In this document: positions 43,738-55,228 of the stretch, piece after piece
Numbering within the stretch: the stretch's first letter is position 1
How the letters are laid out: each line of letters opens with the position of its first letter
Assembly (NCBI GenBank): GCA_009801085.1
Contig: VNWV01000003.1
Span: 3,782,001-3,846,000 of the forward strand
Origin: Lasiodiplodia sp. COLG20
Taxonomy: Eukaryota > Ascomycota > Dothideomycetes > Botryosphaeriales > Botryosphaeriaceae
Direction: 5' to 3'
Length of the DNA: 64,000 nucleotides
Notes under the pieces: model-generated
What the model saw: only the letters and a program-made list of their open reading frames with translations
What the model was told of the DNA's origin: nothing
Databases searched by the model: none
Position numbers and translations under genes: made by a program

Positions 43738-46700
43738 AAGGAAATGATGACTTTTACTTGAATGGTGAAAGTCGGAGAGACTGTTTATCCTTGCCTGTAT
43801 TCTATCTTTTTCTCGATGCTTTTCCAGATTAACAACTGTCTTAGCATTGCATGGCGTTCCACATTTGTATTGGATTAACAGTTTTCAATTTACGAATGAG
43901 ATTGCGTGGAGCTTCAACCAATTCCCTTGCATGAACGTGTGAAATCACATGCCACGCAGAATTAATTAACATGGCCCAGGTCATATTCGATTATCTGAGC
44001 AGATTGGCCATGGCAATCTTTCACAAACAGCGCGGGGCAAGTGAGACGCTCACAAACTGTGTCTGAGGCAGCGAGGCCTAGGGCAGCAGTCTGCCTTTTC
44101 AGTGTTCGACAGCTGGCCTTAGCAGTTTCAAGTGGTTATACTACAAGGTTTCACATCATTTTTCTAATGAAACTCCAGGATGGAGGCGGCACTCAAGGGC
44201 GCAATCAGGTATTCGTGCAATCCTCGTCCTTGACCTACTTTTGCTTCCTCTCCCATGACCCAAACAGATCCATGTTTAATAGCTGCCTGGAATGGACTTA
44301 GACTTTACTAAAAAAAAAAAAAAAAAAAAAAAAGTACGTGAAGTTTGTGCTCATATCTCTTTCGTCCGTCTACTGCCATAGTTGATGGCTTCGTGGAAGT
44401 CTGCGTAGAGATCTGACTAATGTAGCTTAAAATAACAAAAGCGTATCTGCTGCTATCAACAACTGCATGGATCTGCCTTAAGGCAAACTTTCAGACAGGA
44501 TGCTAGAGGAATAAATAAACTCCTTAGTAAAGCTAGTTTTCGAAAGCTTATTAGTTGCCTGGTGGTAGAATTATCATCCGCCCGAGACCCAACTCCATTT
44601 TCTGCGAAACCTGCTTGTGGCTGCGAGATAACTCTCATGTCTGAGTCAAGTATACCTGATAGTGATGAATTTTTAGATCGCGTATTAAGGTAAGGCAAAT
44701 CTGTGATCAGCTGTTCTTCCACTGTCTCTCTGTGACCGGCGAGCCAGCTTCAGCTTCGCGACTTCTTGAGACGAACCCCAAACGCGAGCAGGCAGGCGGT
44801 CACACGGAAGGGAGGTTCTGCCTTGGTATGTGGGTGCCTCGAACGCGGCCAAATGCGCCTTGCATGTCAGTCAGTTGGCAAATTTCAGACGATCTTGCTG
44901 CCTGTGACTGTGGCACAATATCGGGCTCGATTTACTTTTTCAATCTCTAGATCTCGCGATGATCGGCAGGGTGTTTGAATGTCAGCGGAACCGATGCTGG
45001 TGCCGTGATAGTCCCGCGACTGGCGGCGGAACGTTTACTGTAGTACACTAACCAGTGTGCAACTCCGTGACAGAAGCACACATCTCTCGCCGTCTTTTCC
45101 CGCTCTCTCCGATCCCCCCGTATGTGGCAAGTCCCGCTCCGCTCTCGCCACACGCAAAACCGACCGCCGGTACCAAACGATCGGGTTTCAGCCCCTCGAA
45201 CCAGACCGACTCTCAAATAGGCGCGCGCGACCTCAAGCCACCGTTCCCCACCCAAAAGTGTGCCTCAAAGGAGCCCGCGCACCACATGGGCAGAGCCCGC
45301 GCCGGTGGCGCCAGAATCCTGCGGCTGCGCAGCCTTGTTGCTCTGCTGTTTCCGTAAGGAGTAAGGGAGGAGCGAAAAGGCCAAGCGACGCCCGCCCTGC
45401 CTGCACCGGTGACCGGCGGGGGGGTCCAGGCTGCGGGTCCGAGTCTGATTTTTTTTATCTCTCAGCCGATAGGCATTGGGATGGTGTGGGATGGTGGGGA
45501 CTCGGCTGTCAAGCGGCTGAGCTGATGGATGGGGAGAGAGAGGCTGAGAAGGCCCCAGCTGGGTTGGGCTGGGCTGGCTGGACTTGCTGCCGCAACTGCC
45601 CACCATTCCCCAATTGCCACCTGCCGCGCGTCGTCTTGTGGGTGCTGAGATGTGTTGTCAAGATGCAAAAAGTTTCCAGACTCTCGCATCAGTGCCGTAT
45701 GCGGACGGGACGGCTGGACGCTTGTAGGCATTGTGCTGTTTAGAGAGTCAGTAGCGGCCCGTATTCGCCCCCACTGATCGCCTGCCCAGCCCGGGCCGGC
45801 CCCTCTGACACCACCCCCTTGTCCTGCTCAAAAAAAACGGTGTTGTTGTTCGGCTGTTTCGTCCGTGCTCTGCGCAGCAGTGCATGAAACAACAACAGGT
45901 GTTGACGTCAAGATCGTCATCCGTATCGCTGAATATCCGGGGTTCGCAAAAGCCGACAGGCATCGGCTCTGACCAGATCTCACTAAGAAAATAAGCCTCT
46001 CCAAGAGTGGTCATCCCATAGCATGAAATGCTACCACGGTAAAGCAACGGCCGTAAGACTGGAAGCAGAGAGCTGAATCTCACCGCAAAAATGATAAACC
46101 ATCTTCAAGTAATGCTACCCATGACGTGCGGTCCCTAGAAGATGGGCGACTGGGGGATCCTGAAAAGGCAAGTGGAGGATCGCGAGCATACGCGTCGGCG
46201 GGTCCCGTGGCCCATGTCTATACGAGAGGCGCGGGCGCGAGTATTTTGTCGCACAACCACTGTGATGGAGAGCGGTGGAGAGGGCACTGCTGACACGAAG
46301 GAAACAACATTCTCCCTCTATTTTTGCAAGGGTCGGAACCAAAGAAACAGTGGGCGGCGGTGCAACCGAAGTACTATATTGCGGCGTAGCAAAATCGAGC
46401 CAAAAAAATAAAATAAAAAAATAGACGCAGCTGCTGCAACACGGCGCACATGCGCCCGAGTAATGCGGGGGCGGCTGCAGCTGCAACGAGAACCAGTTGC
46501 CTCGGTACGCCTTGCCGCAGCGGGTCTGCTTGAGATCGCAAGTCGAGACGCAACGACATCCAGAGGGCTTTCCGTCAGCAATTGCCGCGCAGCGCCTGTA
46601 ATATGACGCAGTTTCACCATAGCCCGTCATCTACCAGTGACGTGCCAGATTAAGGTGCGGGAGATATAGCATAGTGAACAAGGTGCGGAGAAAGCGCGTG

Positions 46701-47513
46701 ATTGGATAGATGCATGAATCATATTCGTAGGGGGTATAACAATACTGGCTGTACAAGAATTAAAAGTAGAGCCAAGTACATCCTAGACTGAAACAACAAT
46801 CCTCTCCTCTTCAGAAAGCCGCGCCCGACCGGCGGCTTTTCCGGAACTAAACTGGAATTTGCTTTTTTGGCTGGCTGAGAGCCCAAGCCACACCCGTAGC
46901 CCAAATGCAAAATGGAACAACGTCGACTTTCTTTCTCTTCGGTTCGCTGATGTACCAGCGGCACGGAATCGTTGGGTTCAGAATAAAGAGGAGAAAAATG
47001 GCGCCACCCGGCGCCGATGCACCAATCGCGCCCCCAACCAACCCAGACCACGAGTTTTCCCGTAGGATGCCGCTCCTATGCTCCGTCCCCTGCAAATGCA
47101 TGTATGATGGCAAGCGACGACTTCTCTTCCCCTCTGCCAGACGTCTTGAAACAATGAAACGCCGTTGTGGCAGTTGAAAGGGTATATGGTTACAGGAAGA
47201 GAAAAAAAGGAAAATGCTTTTCAGATTAAATGAAACAACGGAAAGAGCCCGAATATCGAGATGGAGCGCGAGTAGCGCACATGCACGCTCTCAGAGCCCA
47301 CGGCGGTCCAGGCGGCCCGAGGCCCGGGTAAAAGGCCTGGACGCTTCCATGTGCCGCGCACGATGGGGCTCAGCTCGCGGCATAAGCTGGAGCGGGCTCG
47401 ATTCGAGGGTTTTGAGCGAAATAGATTGGCCGCCAGTCGGAAGTAATCAGCGATGGCTTGCCGAAACGTGCCAAGAGCAAACCGGCTCTCCGTCAACCGC
47501 AATTGGCCGCTAC
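43738..47513. other. Gene-poor stretch, 3.8 kb
   Basis: No gene is recognised here. Features seen are a run of 25 A residues at 44309-44333; a full CRE palindrome TGACGTCA at 45903-45910; a locally very GC-rich section at 45100-45650 with long overlapping frames on both strands, which I take as compositional; and an 88-codon hydrophobic frame on the minus strand at 46847-47113 of unclear status. I found no tRNA T-loop pattern and no transposon protein. Confidence 0.45.
44309..44333 (+). repeat. Poly(A) homopolymer, 25 nt
   Basis: This is an uninterrupted run of 25 A residues. It is the longest homopolymer in the window. I see no matching direct repeats on either side that would mark a retroposed insertion. 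Confidence 0.9.
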
Positions 47514-48304
47514 TCAGTACTCGTCGTGCTTCTCGTCCAGCTGGGTGTCGGGGACGTCCTGGTAACGCTGAAGTCCTTGCTGGGCCTGGTGCTTCTCGTC
47601 CAGGTCGGCGTGGAAGGAATCGATGCGCTTCTCCTGTGTGCGGGTGACCCAAGCTCGCGGCTCCTTCCTGGTGTACTTGCAGAACTCCGGGTTTTCGCGC
47701 ATCTCGCGGGCACGGCTCTCCATCCACCCGCTCAGCCCGTCCTCGACGAACCAGGACGGAATGCCGCGCCGTTGCAGCTCGTCCTTGTCGCCCAACCAGT
47801 CGAAGCTCCGGCGCAGGCGCTCGTGGATGTAGCGGGTCTGAATGGTCACGGTGTAGGTCCAGTCCTTGGTGCACCACGGCACGCCGTTTGCGTCGGTGTC
47901 GTGCAGCATCTCCACCAGGTCGGCCTCGGCCTCCAGATACTCCCGGATCGAGATGTCCAGGCCGCAGTAGAAGACCTCGGGCGCCCAGTTGGCCGTCTCC
48001 TCGTCCAGCGCGTCGAACCACTCCTGGTCGGGCTTGGGCAGGCCTCCGCGCGGTAGGTCCAAGCGCGAATCCTTCATGCCCATCTGTGCGGCGAGCCAGA
48101 GGTCCTTGTCGAAGCGCTCATCGTTCTCAGCCGGCACCTCGGAGAGCGAGGTCGACAAGCTCGAGTATGATACCACAGACTCAGCGGTGGACCTGCGCTT
48201 AGTAGAGAACAAGCTCAGGCGCTGGAGGCGAGTGTCAGCGGCGGAGGGGTCATGACGACGGTGAGATGATGTACCTTGGATAGTCTTCTTCCGAGAGCTG
48301 CCAT
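47514..48304 (-). CDS. Conserved-looking acidic protein, function unknown
   Basis: Two exons (complement 48275..48304, 47514..48221; 53-nt intron with GCTGAC branch and CTCCAG acceptor) give about 245 aa. The start lies in a CACACA-ATG-G context and encodes MAALGRRLSK. The middle is globular-looking, with Trp-rich segments (DKDLWLAAQMGMKDSRLDLPRG; EWFDALDEETANWAPEVFYC; DWTYTVTIQTRYIHERL; GIPSWFVEDGLSGWMESR). The C-terminal 50 residues are highly charged and end in a repeat-like pair, LDEKHQ and LDEKHDEY. There is no signal peptide or membrane segment. I recognise no family. It stands isolated between two gene-poor stretches. Confidence 0.7.
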
Positions 48305-51209
48305 TGTGTGTGATTCTGGATGTCCTCCTCTTGGATGGTTGATAGTTGGTGTTGGCAGGCTTGGGAGAAGCGAACAGTTTGTTATGTAGTGCAAGGTGAG
48401 GCCAGGAATGCGGTGTCACGGTGATGAGACGCCAAGAATCCGAGGAAGCAAGGGCGGCTGGTCTTATATGAACCTGGGTACTGATGCAAGCGCCGGAAGC
48501 GGAGAGTTGCCACTGTGGCTGAGGTCGTGTTGGCCGGGCCCCGAGTAGCTGCCGATAAGTAGCCTGGTGTTGGTACGGAGTGCGGGAAGCAGATACGGCG
48601 GTGAAGGGCCCACTCTGGACGGCGGGGGGAGGAGGATATGTATTTTCCTGTCAGGCGTCTCGACCCCTGCAGCTGACCGCATGGGTTGCGGCAGCGGCGA
48701 TGGCGCAGTGAGGGGCCGAGCATCAAGCCACACAGGGATCGGACGCTTAACTCCAAGGCATACGTAAAGAAAACGGGCCATTTGGGCGGCGGCAGCGCTG
48801 ACGGGGTTCTGCTGAGGGAGATCTTAGCTACGCCAGGCCGCGTGGCCAGGCCTGGGGAAATTTGGCATCGACGCTAGTCCCCGCCCTCGGCTCCGCGCCA
48901 GGTCCTGCAGTAGAGGGAAGGGCCGCCTGCGGGGATGCCTGGCCGGCCTGTCCTCAACCACCGCCGCGACGCCTGCACACGTCCCAAACCCGCTGTGGAG
49001 GATCCGTCAGATGACCTCAATTAATGACGACCAACCTCGATGTTTTCGCGTCCCTGCCCCTGGCCGCGTGCCTGCCTTGTTTGTTGCCTACCATCGCATC
49101 CTCCAGGTTGCATTGGGCTCCGCCCGCCACTCTTCCATGTGGATGCCAGCTGACGTGCAGAACCCGAGCCGCATTCCTGCAGCCAATGCCACTATACACA
49201 GCGCCCGCCTGCCTGAATTCCAAACACTTGCTGCGCGCGCCACCCCTTTCGGCATTCCCGTCCATTGGATTCCTGCGGCGCGTCTGCTAGCTGAAAGCAG
49301 GCCGTGGGCAAGTATTGGAAAAAAGCCAGAGCAAAGGGGAACTACGCAACCACCCGGTTTCCCGCTGCTGGACCGAGGCACTGTCGTCCTGCAGATCAGA
49401 GCGCCGTGGGCCCGAGATCGAAGGGTGCGCTCTTCGTCAGCTCCCCCTTGTCATCTGATGATGGCGTTTGCCATGTGCGCGAATTTCGTCGTGGTTGGCA
49501 AAAGGGTAATGGAGCAGCAGCGGCCACCACCGCCGGCGCTGCATCTCCGAGATCGACTTCATAACCGTCAGGGTCTTCCTCGCCAGAGCAGGCCGATCAT
49601 TAGCCTCCGAAGCGGCGGTTCCTGGATGAGCGCTTCTCCGCGTCCTTCGGCTGCCGATCACTCGCGCCGCCGCTCTGAAGGTAATTGCGAACGGCCTTGT
49701 CCCGTTGCACCGCCGCTCGTGGCGGAGAGTAGTAGCCATGGTTAGCATCCAACCTAGCAGGAAGAACTAGAGGGGTCTCTGTAAATTGCTTGTGGCTCAC
49801 TATCCAAGCTCTGTAGATCATAGGAGCTCGTGCGCAATATAACCCCTCGACTGCCCGCTTGCCGCGGGATTGAAGGGGGCTTCATCATGTCTCCTTTGCG
49901 CTTGGATCGAGCTTCATCGAGATTTGACATCAGGAGACGACGCTTCCCCCCACAAACCTGTGCGTTGGGATGGACGTGAGGGATTGCACTGTGAAGGATG
50001 CAGTCATTTGCGCGAAATGTCTGCGAACACCTGCGTGAAACTTACCCCGCAGTCTATCGCAATTTCCCAAGATACTTGATGTGGCTAGAGGGAACGCCAC
50101 GTGATGACTTCTGGAAAGCGTCTAGTGCTTGATTAGACCCTCCCATAGTCCTGAAGATTGTCTTCCAATGTGCCGCACTGTCGTCGCCTGGAGTTTTGCA
50201 TGTAAGCCACCTGGAAGTATAGATGAATGGGACCAATCAACATCGTAGAACTGAGAAAAATGCCACGACTGGGACTTCTCATAACAGTTCAGTTACACTG
50301 AAGGGGTGGTACCAGTAGTGGCACGCGATTGCGAGAGCCTCTGTCTGGAAGGAGCGAGGTAGGAAGCACTGCGGGTGGGAGCAACGAAAATGCGAGGCAT
50401 GGCTGAGGTTATAACTTGACTGGTAGATAACTTATCTTAGCTCTACTGTGTAGTACAAGTGATCCGCCGCCGTCCTCTGATTTTCCGGTCAATGCTATCA
50501 GACGCCAATCGGCATCATACCATGGTGTTCAATATTGGGCCAATAGATAAGCTGCGATAAGACTATTAGGTGGCATGGGAGGACGACAGGGGAAGGAGAC
50601 GGCTTTGCTCTGATCCTGTTGTAACTCTCAGCACCACCAAGGTTAGCCGGATAGAGGTATCCGCACGGTTGTACGGAGTAGACGGCCGAAGTGAACAAGG
50701 TGAAAGATATATTTTCATGGATACTCTTAAGGTGACGCAGTAAAAGCGCGCATGCATGCCGAAGTAGAAACACTTAGCGACAAGAGGCAGTCTCCATACG
50801 TAACCTCGACTCGATAGATTTACGCATTCTTCCTCAATGACGCCATACTCAAACCGAAAGAACAAGAGAGGATCGAGGAGTGTAGCTCCGGTGTTCTCAC
50901 CGTCGGTCATAGCTAACTATGAACATCACATTGGTATGCCTAACGTCAACTGGAATGACGTGTCGTCGGCTGTGACGTCGTTTTATCGAAGGTTCCTCGG
51001 GGAATTCCAGGTGGACTCGCTGAAAACCCTGTCGCCCCTCCCCCACTCGGCAAGCCTGTAGTGGCGATTATCGTGCAGATCGGACGGATGGAGTTTCCCC
51101 CTGTCTTGACTCAGCATAATCGGAGACATTTCCGAAGCGGTCTGCAAGCGGTGTGCTTCAAATCCACTCATTTACTCATCCAACAGAAGATCCAAGCAAA
51201 TTTTCAAAC
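48305..51209. other. Gene-poor stretch, 2.9 kb
   Basis: This is the upstream region of the acidic orphan gene, then sequence with no convincing gene. The longest frame (49011-49745, plus, 244 codons) has no motif and is overlapped by frames of similar length on the other strand. Confidence 0.45.
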
Positions 51210-51706
51210 ATGAATGACGCTGTCGTACGCGTCGTGATGCAAATGACACCCGGAAAGTACGTCTCGCATTATCATCAGCCTATCTCAAGGCAACATCTTT
51301 TAGGCGATGCTTCGGCCAAAACCTGCTTAACCATGTGCATACCTCAATCCAGTGATCATCAGTGTCTTACCTGCACAGAAATATCAGCAGCGTGCAGATC
51401 TCGTACACATGTATCACAGCAGGTGAAGTGGGAATGTTTCTCGCTCGTCCCTGAGGTCTGGAGACCAGCTCCAACGATCTCGATGAGTCATTCCTGGTGG
51501 GCGAAGAGGCCGTTACATCGGATCACATCCGAAGGCGCCAAGTGGGCCGCATTGCCGTTCTGCCGGCGACGTTGATCACCTTGAGGGATGGTCTGGGTGT
51601 GATCAGGAGCTTTGATCCTGGTGGTCGTAGACCTGGCTGCATGAGCAACGATACTGATCGTCAAGACTCGCAGCACATTTGCGTATACCTGATGAAGCCC
51701 TTATGA
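51210..51706 (+). pseudogene. Possible small gene broken by one in-frame TGA
   Basis: Exons 51210..51256, 51379..51422 and 51456..51706 would give a frame-consistent product of about 113 aa. The ATG follows a CAAAC leader of good fungal type. The first donor is GTACGT and the acceptor CACAG at 51378. The second and third parts are in one continuous frame, apart from a TGA at 51452-51454. The last part reads as a protein (SSNDLDESFLVGEEAV; RRRQVGRIAVLPATLITLRDGLGVI) to a TGA at 51704. Only an implausibly short 33-nt intron (51423-51455) would remove the stop. I recognise no family. It may be a decayed gene, a gene with a different exon plan, or chance. Confidence 0.25.
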
Positions 51707-51840
51707 CGGAGGCTCCACCGGCAGTTGGTTAGAGAAAGAGGTCCAGGTAGAGTCGAGGATACGCCTTGGGCGATGTCCTTGGCCAAGTCATCGGCGGACT
51801 GAGCCGATAGTCTTTGAGCCGTTTTCCCAACAGGGTAGTG

Positions 51841-52645
51841 TCAAGGTGCGAGGAGACCACGGACCCGCTCGATACGTTGCACTGCGGTTTCTAGCCGCTC
51901 GAGCCGCCTCCTCTTGTCTTTGTCTCGCTTTTCCAGCATTTCGACCCGCTCTTCGAGCTTGGCACGAGCCTTACGCTCTTCCGCAACCATTTCGTTGGCT
52001 TGTTGGAACAGTGTAACGCTGAGCTCCTCGATCTCGCTGCTCATGGCCGACACCTTTCCCTCGGCCTCCTGACGCAGACTCCTTTCTTTGTCAAGAGCGT
52101 TGCGGAGCTCTGCTTCTTGTGGAGGGACGCCAGGGAGCGGCGGGACGGTCCCAGCGGGAGGAGTTCCGGCAGCGATGGAAGAGGATGACTTGCGGCGGCC
52201 CAGGAGGGAGGTAATGCGGGAGGGACGGGCTGTGGAACCAGCTGGGTTGGCTGTGTGCGGCCTATTGCCGTCTCCGGAGGGGGTCGCAGGCGAGGAGTTC
52301 AGAACGCTAGAGGCCTCGGCGGCCTTCACCTGTAGGGCTCTCAGATGGCGTAGCTCGTCCTCGTAGTCTGCCAACTTGTCGACTGCAAGGATGTGAGATG
52401 CGAGCTAAAGGCGAGCTGGAGCCGATGAGCGGCAGGGGCTTACCGGCTGTCGAGGCCTTCTCCGTCAACATGCGCACCTGGTTCTCCAGCTCCACTATCC
52501 GCCTCTGGGCCGCATTTTCCGAGGATTCCGATAGGCTAGGCACATTCGTGCCGCAGGCGGGACAGGAGGACGCCGTGGTCGAGAGCTGGGGCGACGCGTA
52601 GAGGCCAGGGGCAGCGGTTGCGATGAGTGTGGTGGTGGTCGACAT
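51841..52645 (-). CDS. SEC2: Sec2-type Rab guanine-nucleotide exchange factor (short form)
   Basis: Two exons (complement 52444..52645, 51841..52382; 61-nt intron) give about 247 aa. Sec2 activates the Rab GTPase Sec4 for exocytosis at the growing tip. The diagnostic Sec2 coiled coil is near residues 175-225: SEIEELSVTLFQQANEMVAEERKARAKLEERVEMLEKR, where LFQQANEMV matches the Rab-binding region of Sec2/Rabin8. A first coiled coil (RRIVELENQVRMLTEKAS) and a CPACG pair lie near the N-terminus, and a Ser/Pro-rich linker with RITSLLGRRKSS lies between. The protein ends just after the coiled coil and so lacks the long C-terminal half of yeast Sec2 (759 aa), which binds exocyst and phosphoinositides. 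Further 3' exons were not found but cannot be excluded. Confidence 0.8.
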
Positions 52646-55228
52646 GAGCGCAGACGCGATGGACGGATCGACGGTGCCTCACTTCCCCGCGACGCTGGGG
52701 AGGGGCGATCCGGACGCGGCGTGGTGTGGTTTCTGGGAAGGTGGACGACGAGTCGGTGTCTGCCGGAGTTCAGGGTTCATGGGCCTGGGTGGTCTGAGCG
52801 TGAAGCCGGAAGCGAGGCTATGTTGCCCAAAACGGACAAAGAGAATCTTAGCCGAGCGGGGGCAACGGGACAGCTCCGAATGCCCCGCACAAAAGTGTTG
52901 TGGTCTAAAGAACTAGCCGCCGTGACGACCACGGGAGCTAATTTTTCGAGAGGATGAAGAAAGCGAGTCGGAGTGCCGCATGAGCCCGTGGGCCGAGCTT
53001 GGTTGCCACGAAAATCAGACCGGAGCGCACATCCCTCGCTGGGGTCTTGCAACGTCAAAGACGGAGCGCAGGGTTATGACGATTGGGTTGAGCGATCACC
53101 CTTCCTTTGCTGACCTCCGCTCTCGCCTACAGCTGGCTGTGTGCATTAGCACTTGTGGGCCGCTTTCATAATCTGCGCCCGCCTATGTCCAGTTGCGTAC
53201 CTCATCAGATGCTGACTGCGGTTGTGCTTCGAGAGCATCCGAGGATAAACCAACACTGTACAACGTGGAGATGCAGCCATGTATGGTTCGAGCTGCCTCG
53301 AGCGACAAGCATCTTCATTATTCACGGAGTTGATTGAGTCAGAATCTGCAGGACGGCCCCCTTGCCGTGGCGGGTGCGTGGCTGGCGGGTCAACGGTCAG
53401 AGGTACGCACCACGGAACGTGACAGTTTAAGCATGAGCTAAAGCATCGTTGCTGACCTGCGGATGGGTCTGCCGGGCAAATCACCATCGCCCGGTTTACA
53501 ATTGTGGTTAATAATCATTTGCCTGCGGGACTGGCTTCAGAAAGCGGTAACGCAGTTTCGCCACCGATGGGAGACATGAGTGCTGTGGGTGGCTGCATGC
53601 AGAAATCACAAAGGCACTGGACAGCCATGCATTATGTATGCAACAAACAAAGCTGGCCTCTGTGCGGTATGCTCCGAGGAGGTGCAGTTAACGTGGCTCA
53701 GCCTTTTCCTTGTGGGACATTGAGCTTTCTATCCGCAAAACCAGCCCACTCTACCCGGGGACCGCGGGGTAGATCAGCGGTTTGCGAAAGGCGATGGTTG
53801 CTGCAATGTGCTGATCAGGCCCGCGACTCGTCAGCGGCGCGATCGTACGGCAACCTTCTCCCATTTGCGCCTGAAACACGTAAGGCGTTCTGGAAACTTG
53901 CATGCGAGCGAATGAAACCGCCATGGTGCGGCGCCTGGACGGGGGGAGTTAGCTGCTGGACCGCTTGCAATGGACAAATTGAGGCCTCCGAAGTCCGTGG
54001 CCAATGGCATGGCAAAGTGAAAGCGCAGAGGGCCGCGGAGAAGGGCTGGGCTCAAGCCACCCAGGGCTGCTCCAGGTACGGCCGGCCGGCGAGAGCAGAG
54101 GCTTCGGTTTGTCGACGACGGATCTGGACAGGATCAGCCTGCACTGCCTTGGCTGATGCAAGGTGATGCAGCTTGACGCTAAGCGGCAGCGGTATGCACA
54201 GCTGTGGGCGGCAGACAGGTTTCGCGCCGGCCAGAAGGGGTGTGCCATCGAGCTCTGCGCGCTGTTCGCTCGGGCTTATCGGGAGTAATTTGGCGTCGGT
54301 ATCGTCGGGCGCTCGATCAGAAGTTCGCAGGGCGATCGGGAATGCTGAAGGCGCGGTGGCGCGCTACCGCCGGCCTAGCGGCCGCATCCTGGTCGCCGCT
54401 GCCAAACTCGCATCCGGTTTTCATGGGAATTTCAATTCCCATCCGGTTTCCATCCATCAACTCTTCCACCAGGCTGCTGTTTGTCGGAAAGGTCTCCGAC
54501 TACCACAAACGCTGTTCGACGCAATCGCCATCCGCTACCTTCGTTCCAGCTTCGTGCAAACCACCTGAGCCGCGCAACTGGCCCTCCAGCCGAGCCAGCA
54601 CTAAGCCCCTCGCCCGCCAGCTAGGTCGTGTTCCCCGCCCGCGCCACAACCGCCCTTCCTTACGCTCGCCCTCTCCTCGCCACCTCTTGCTTGCTTGCCT
54701 ATCCGCCAGCCGTCGTCTTTGCGCAAACCCAGCCGCTGTCGCACTCTGACGTGCTGCCTCACCTTGAGAATCCGGGCCACGAGTAAGTCGCATGCCATCC
54801 TCCACATTTCACACATCACGATCGTCAGGATCCCCGCCAGCAACTGCGCCACCCCTGGAGCTGTTACGTTGACACGCTTGCCGCCAGATCCTCCCTTGAA
54901 GCGCCGAGCGACGCCCGTCGTCATCATCGCCCCCTGCTGCTTGCACAATAGCCGCTGCACACTCCCCGGCTCCAGTTAGCAGAAAGACCCAAGATTCCAC
55001 TGTCGCGCGTCCTGTGTTCCGAGGTCGTCTTCCAGCCTCTCTTGAGTGCATTCCAGCGCCAACGTCCCAACACTGTTGTAGCGACAACAACGGCACCAAG
55101 CGAAGCGACTCGCCCGAACCGTGCTATCGCAATCTCAACTCGTGCACCCCTCGAAGCAAACAAGAAAGTGGGCTCAGCGAAACCCACCAGGTACTGCAAG
55201 CTCCCAAAAAACTCCCAGCATCGGCAGA
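52646..55228. promoter_or_regulatory. Upstream region and long leader of the bZIP gene; promoter of SEC2-like gene
   Basis: This is 2.6 kb between divergent starts. The right part (about 54600-55228) is pyrimidine- and CGCC-rich and contains no ATG between 54795 and the bZIP start at 55229, as expected of a long 5' leader. One upstream ORF of 26 codons lies at 54792-54872. It begins inside a candidate 46-nt leader intron (54783-54828, GTAAGT donor). A 220-codon frame at 53504-54166 shows no motif. Confidence 0.4.

Noticed and set aside
46115..46630. Cysteine-rich 171-codon minus-strand frame, considered as a small secreted effector
   Set aside because: No signal peptide precedes the cysteine-rich part, and the C-terminal half is low-complexity.
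49011..49745. 244-codon plus-strand frame
   Set aside because: Composition is Pro/Arg/Ser-rich and random-looking, with overlapping frames on both strands; no family features.
53504..54166. 220-codon plus-strand frame upstream of the bZIP gene
   Set aside because: No motif, no leader-like sequence before it, and an opposing strand open over the same bases.
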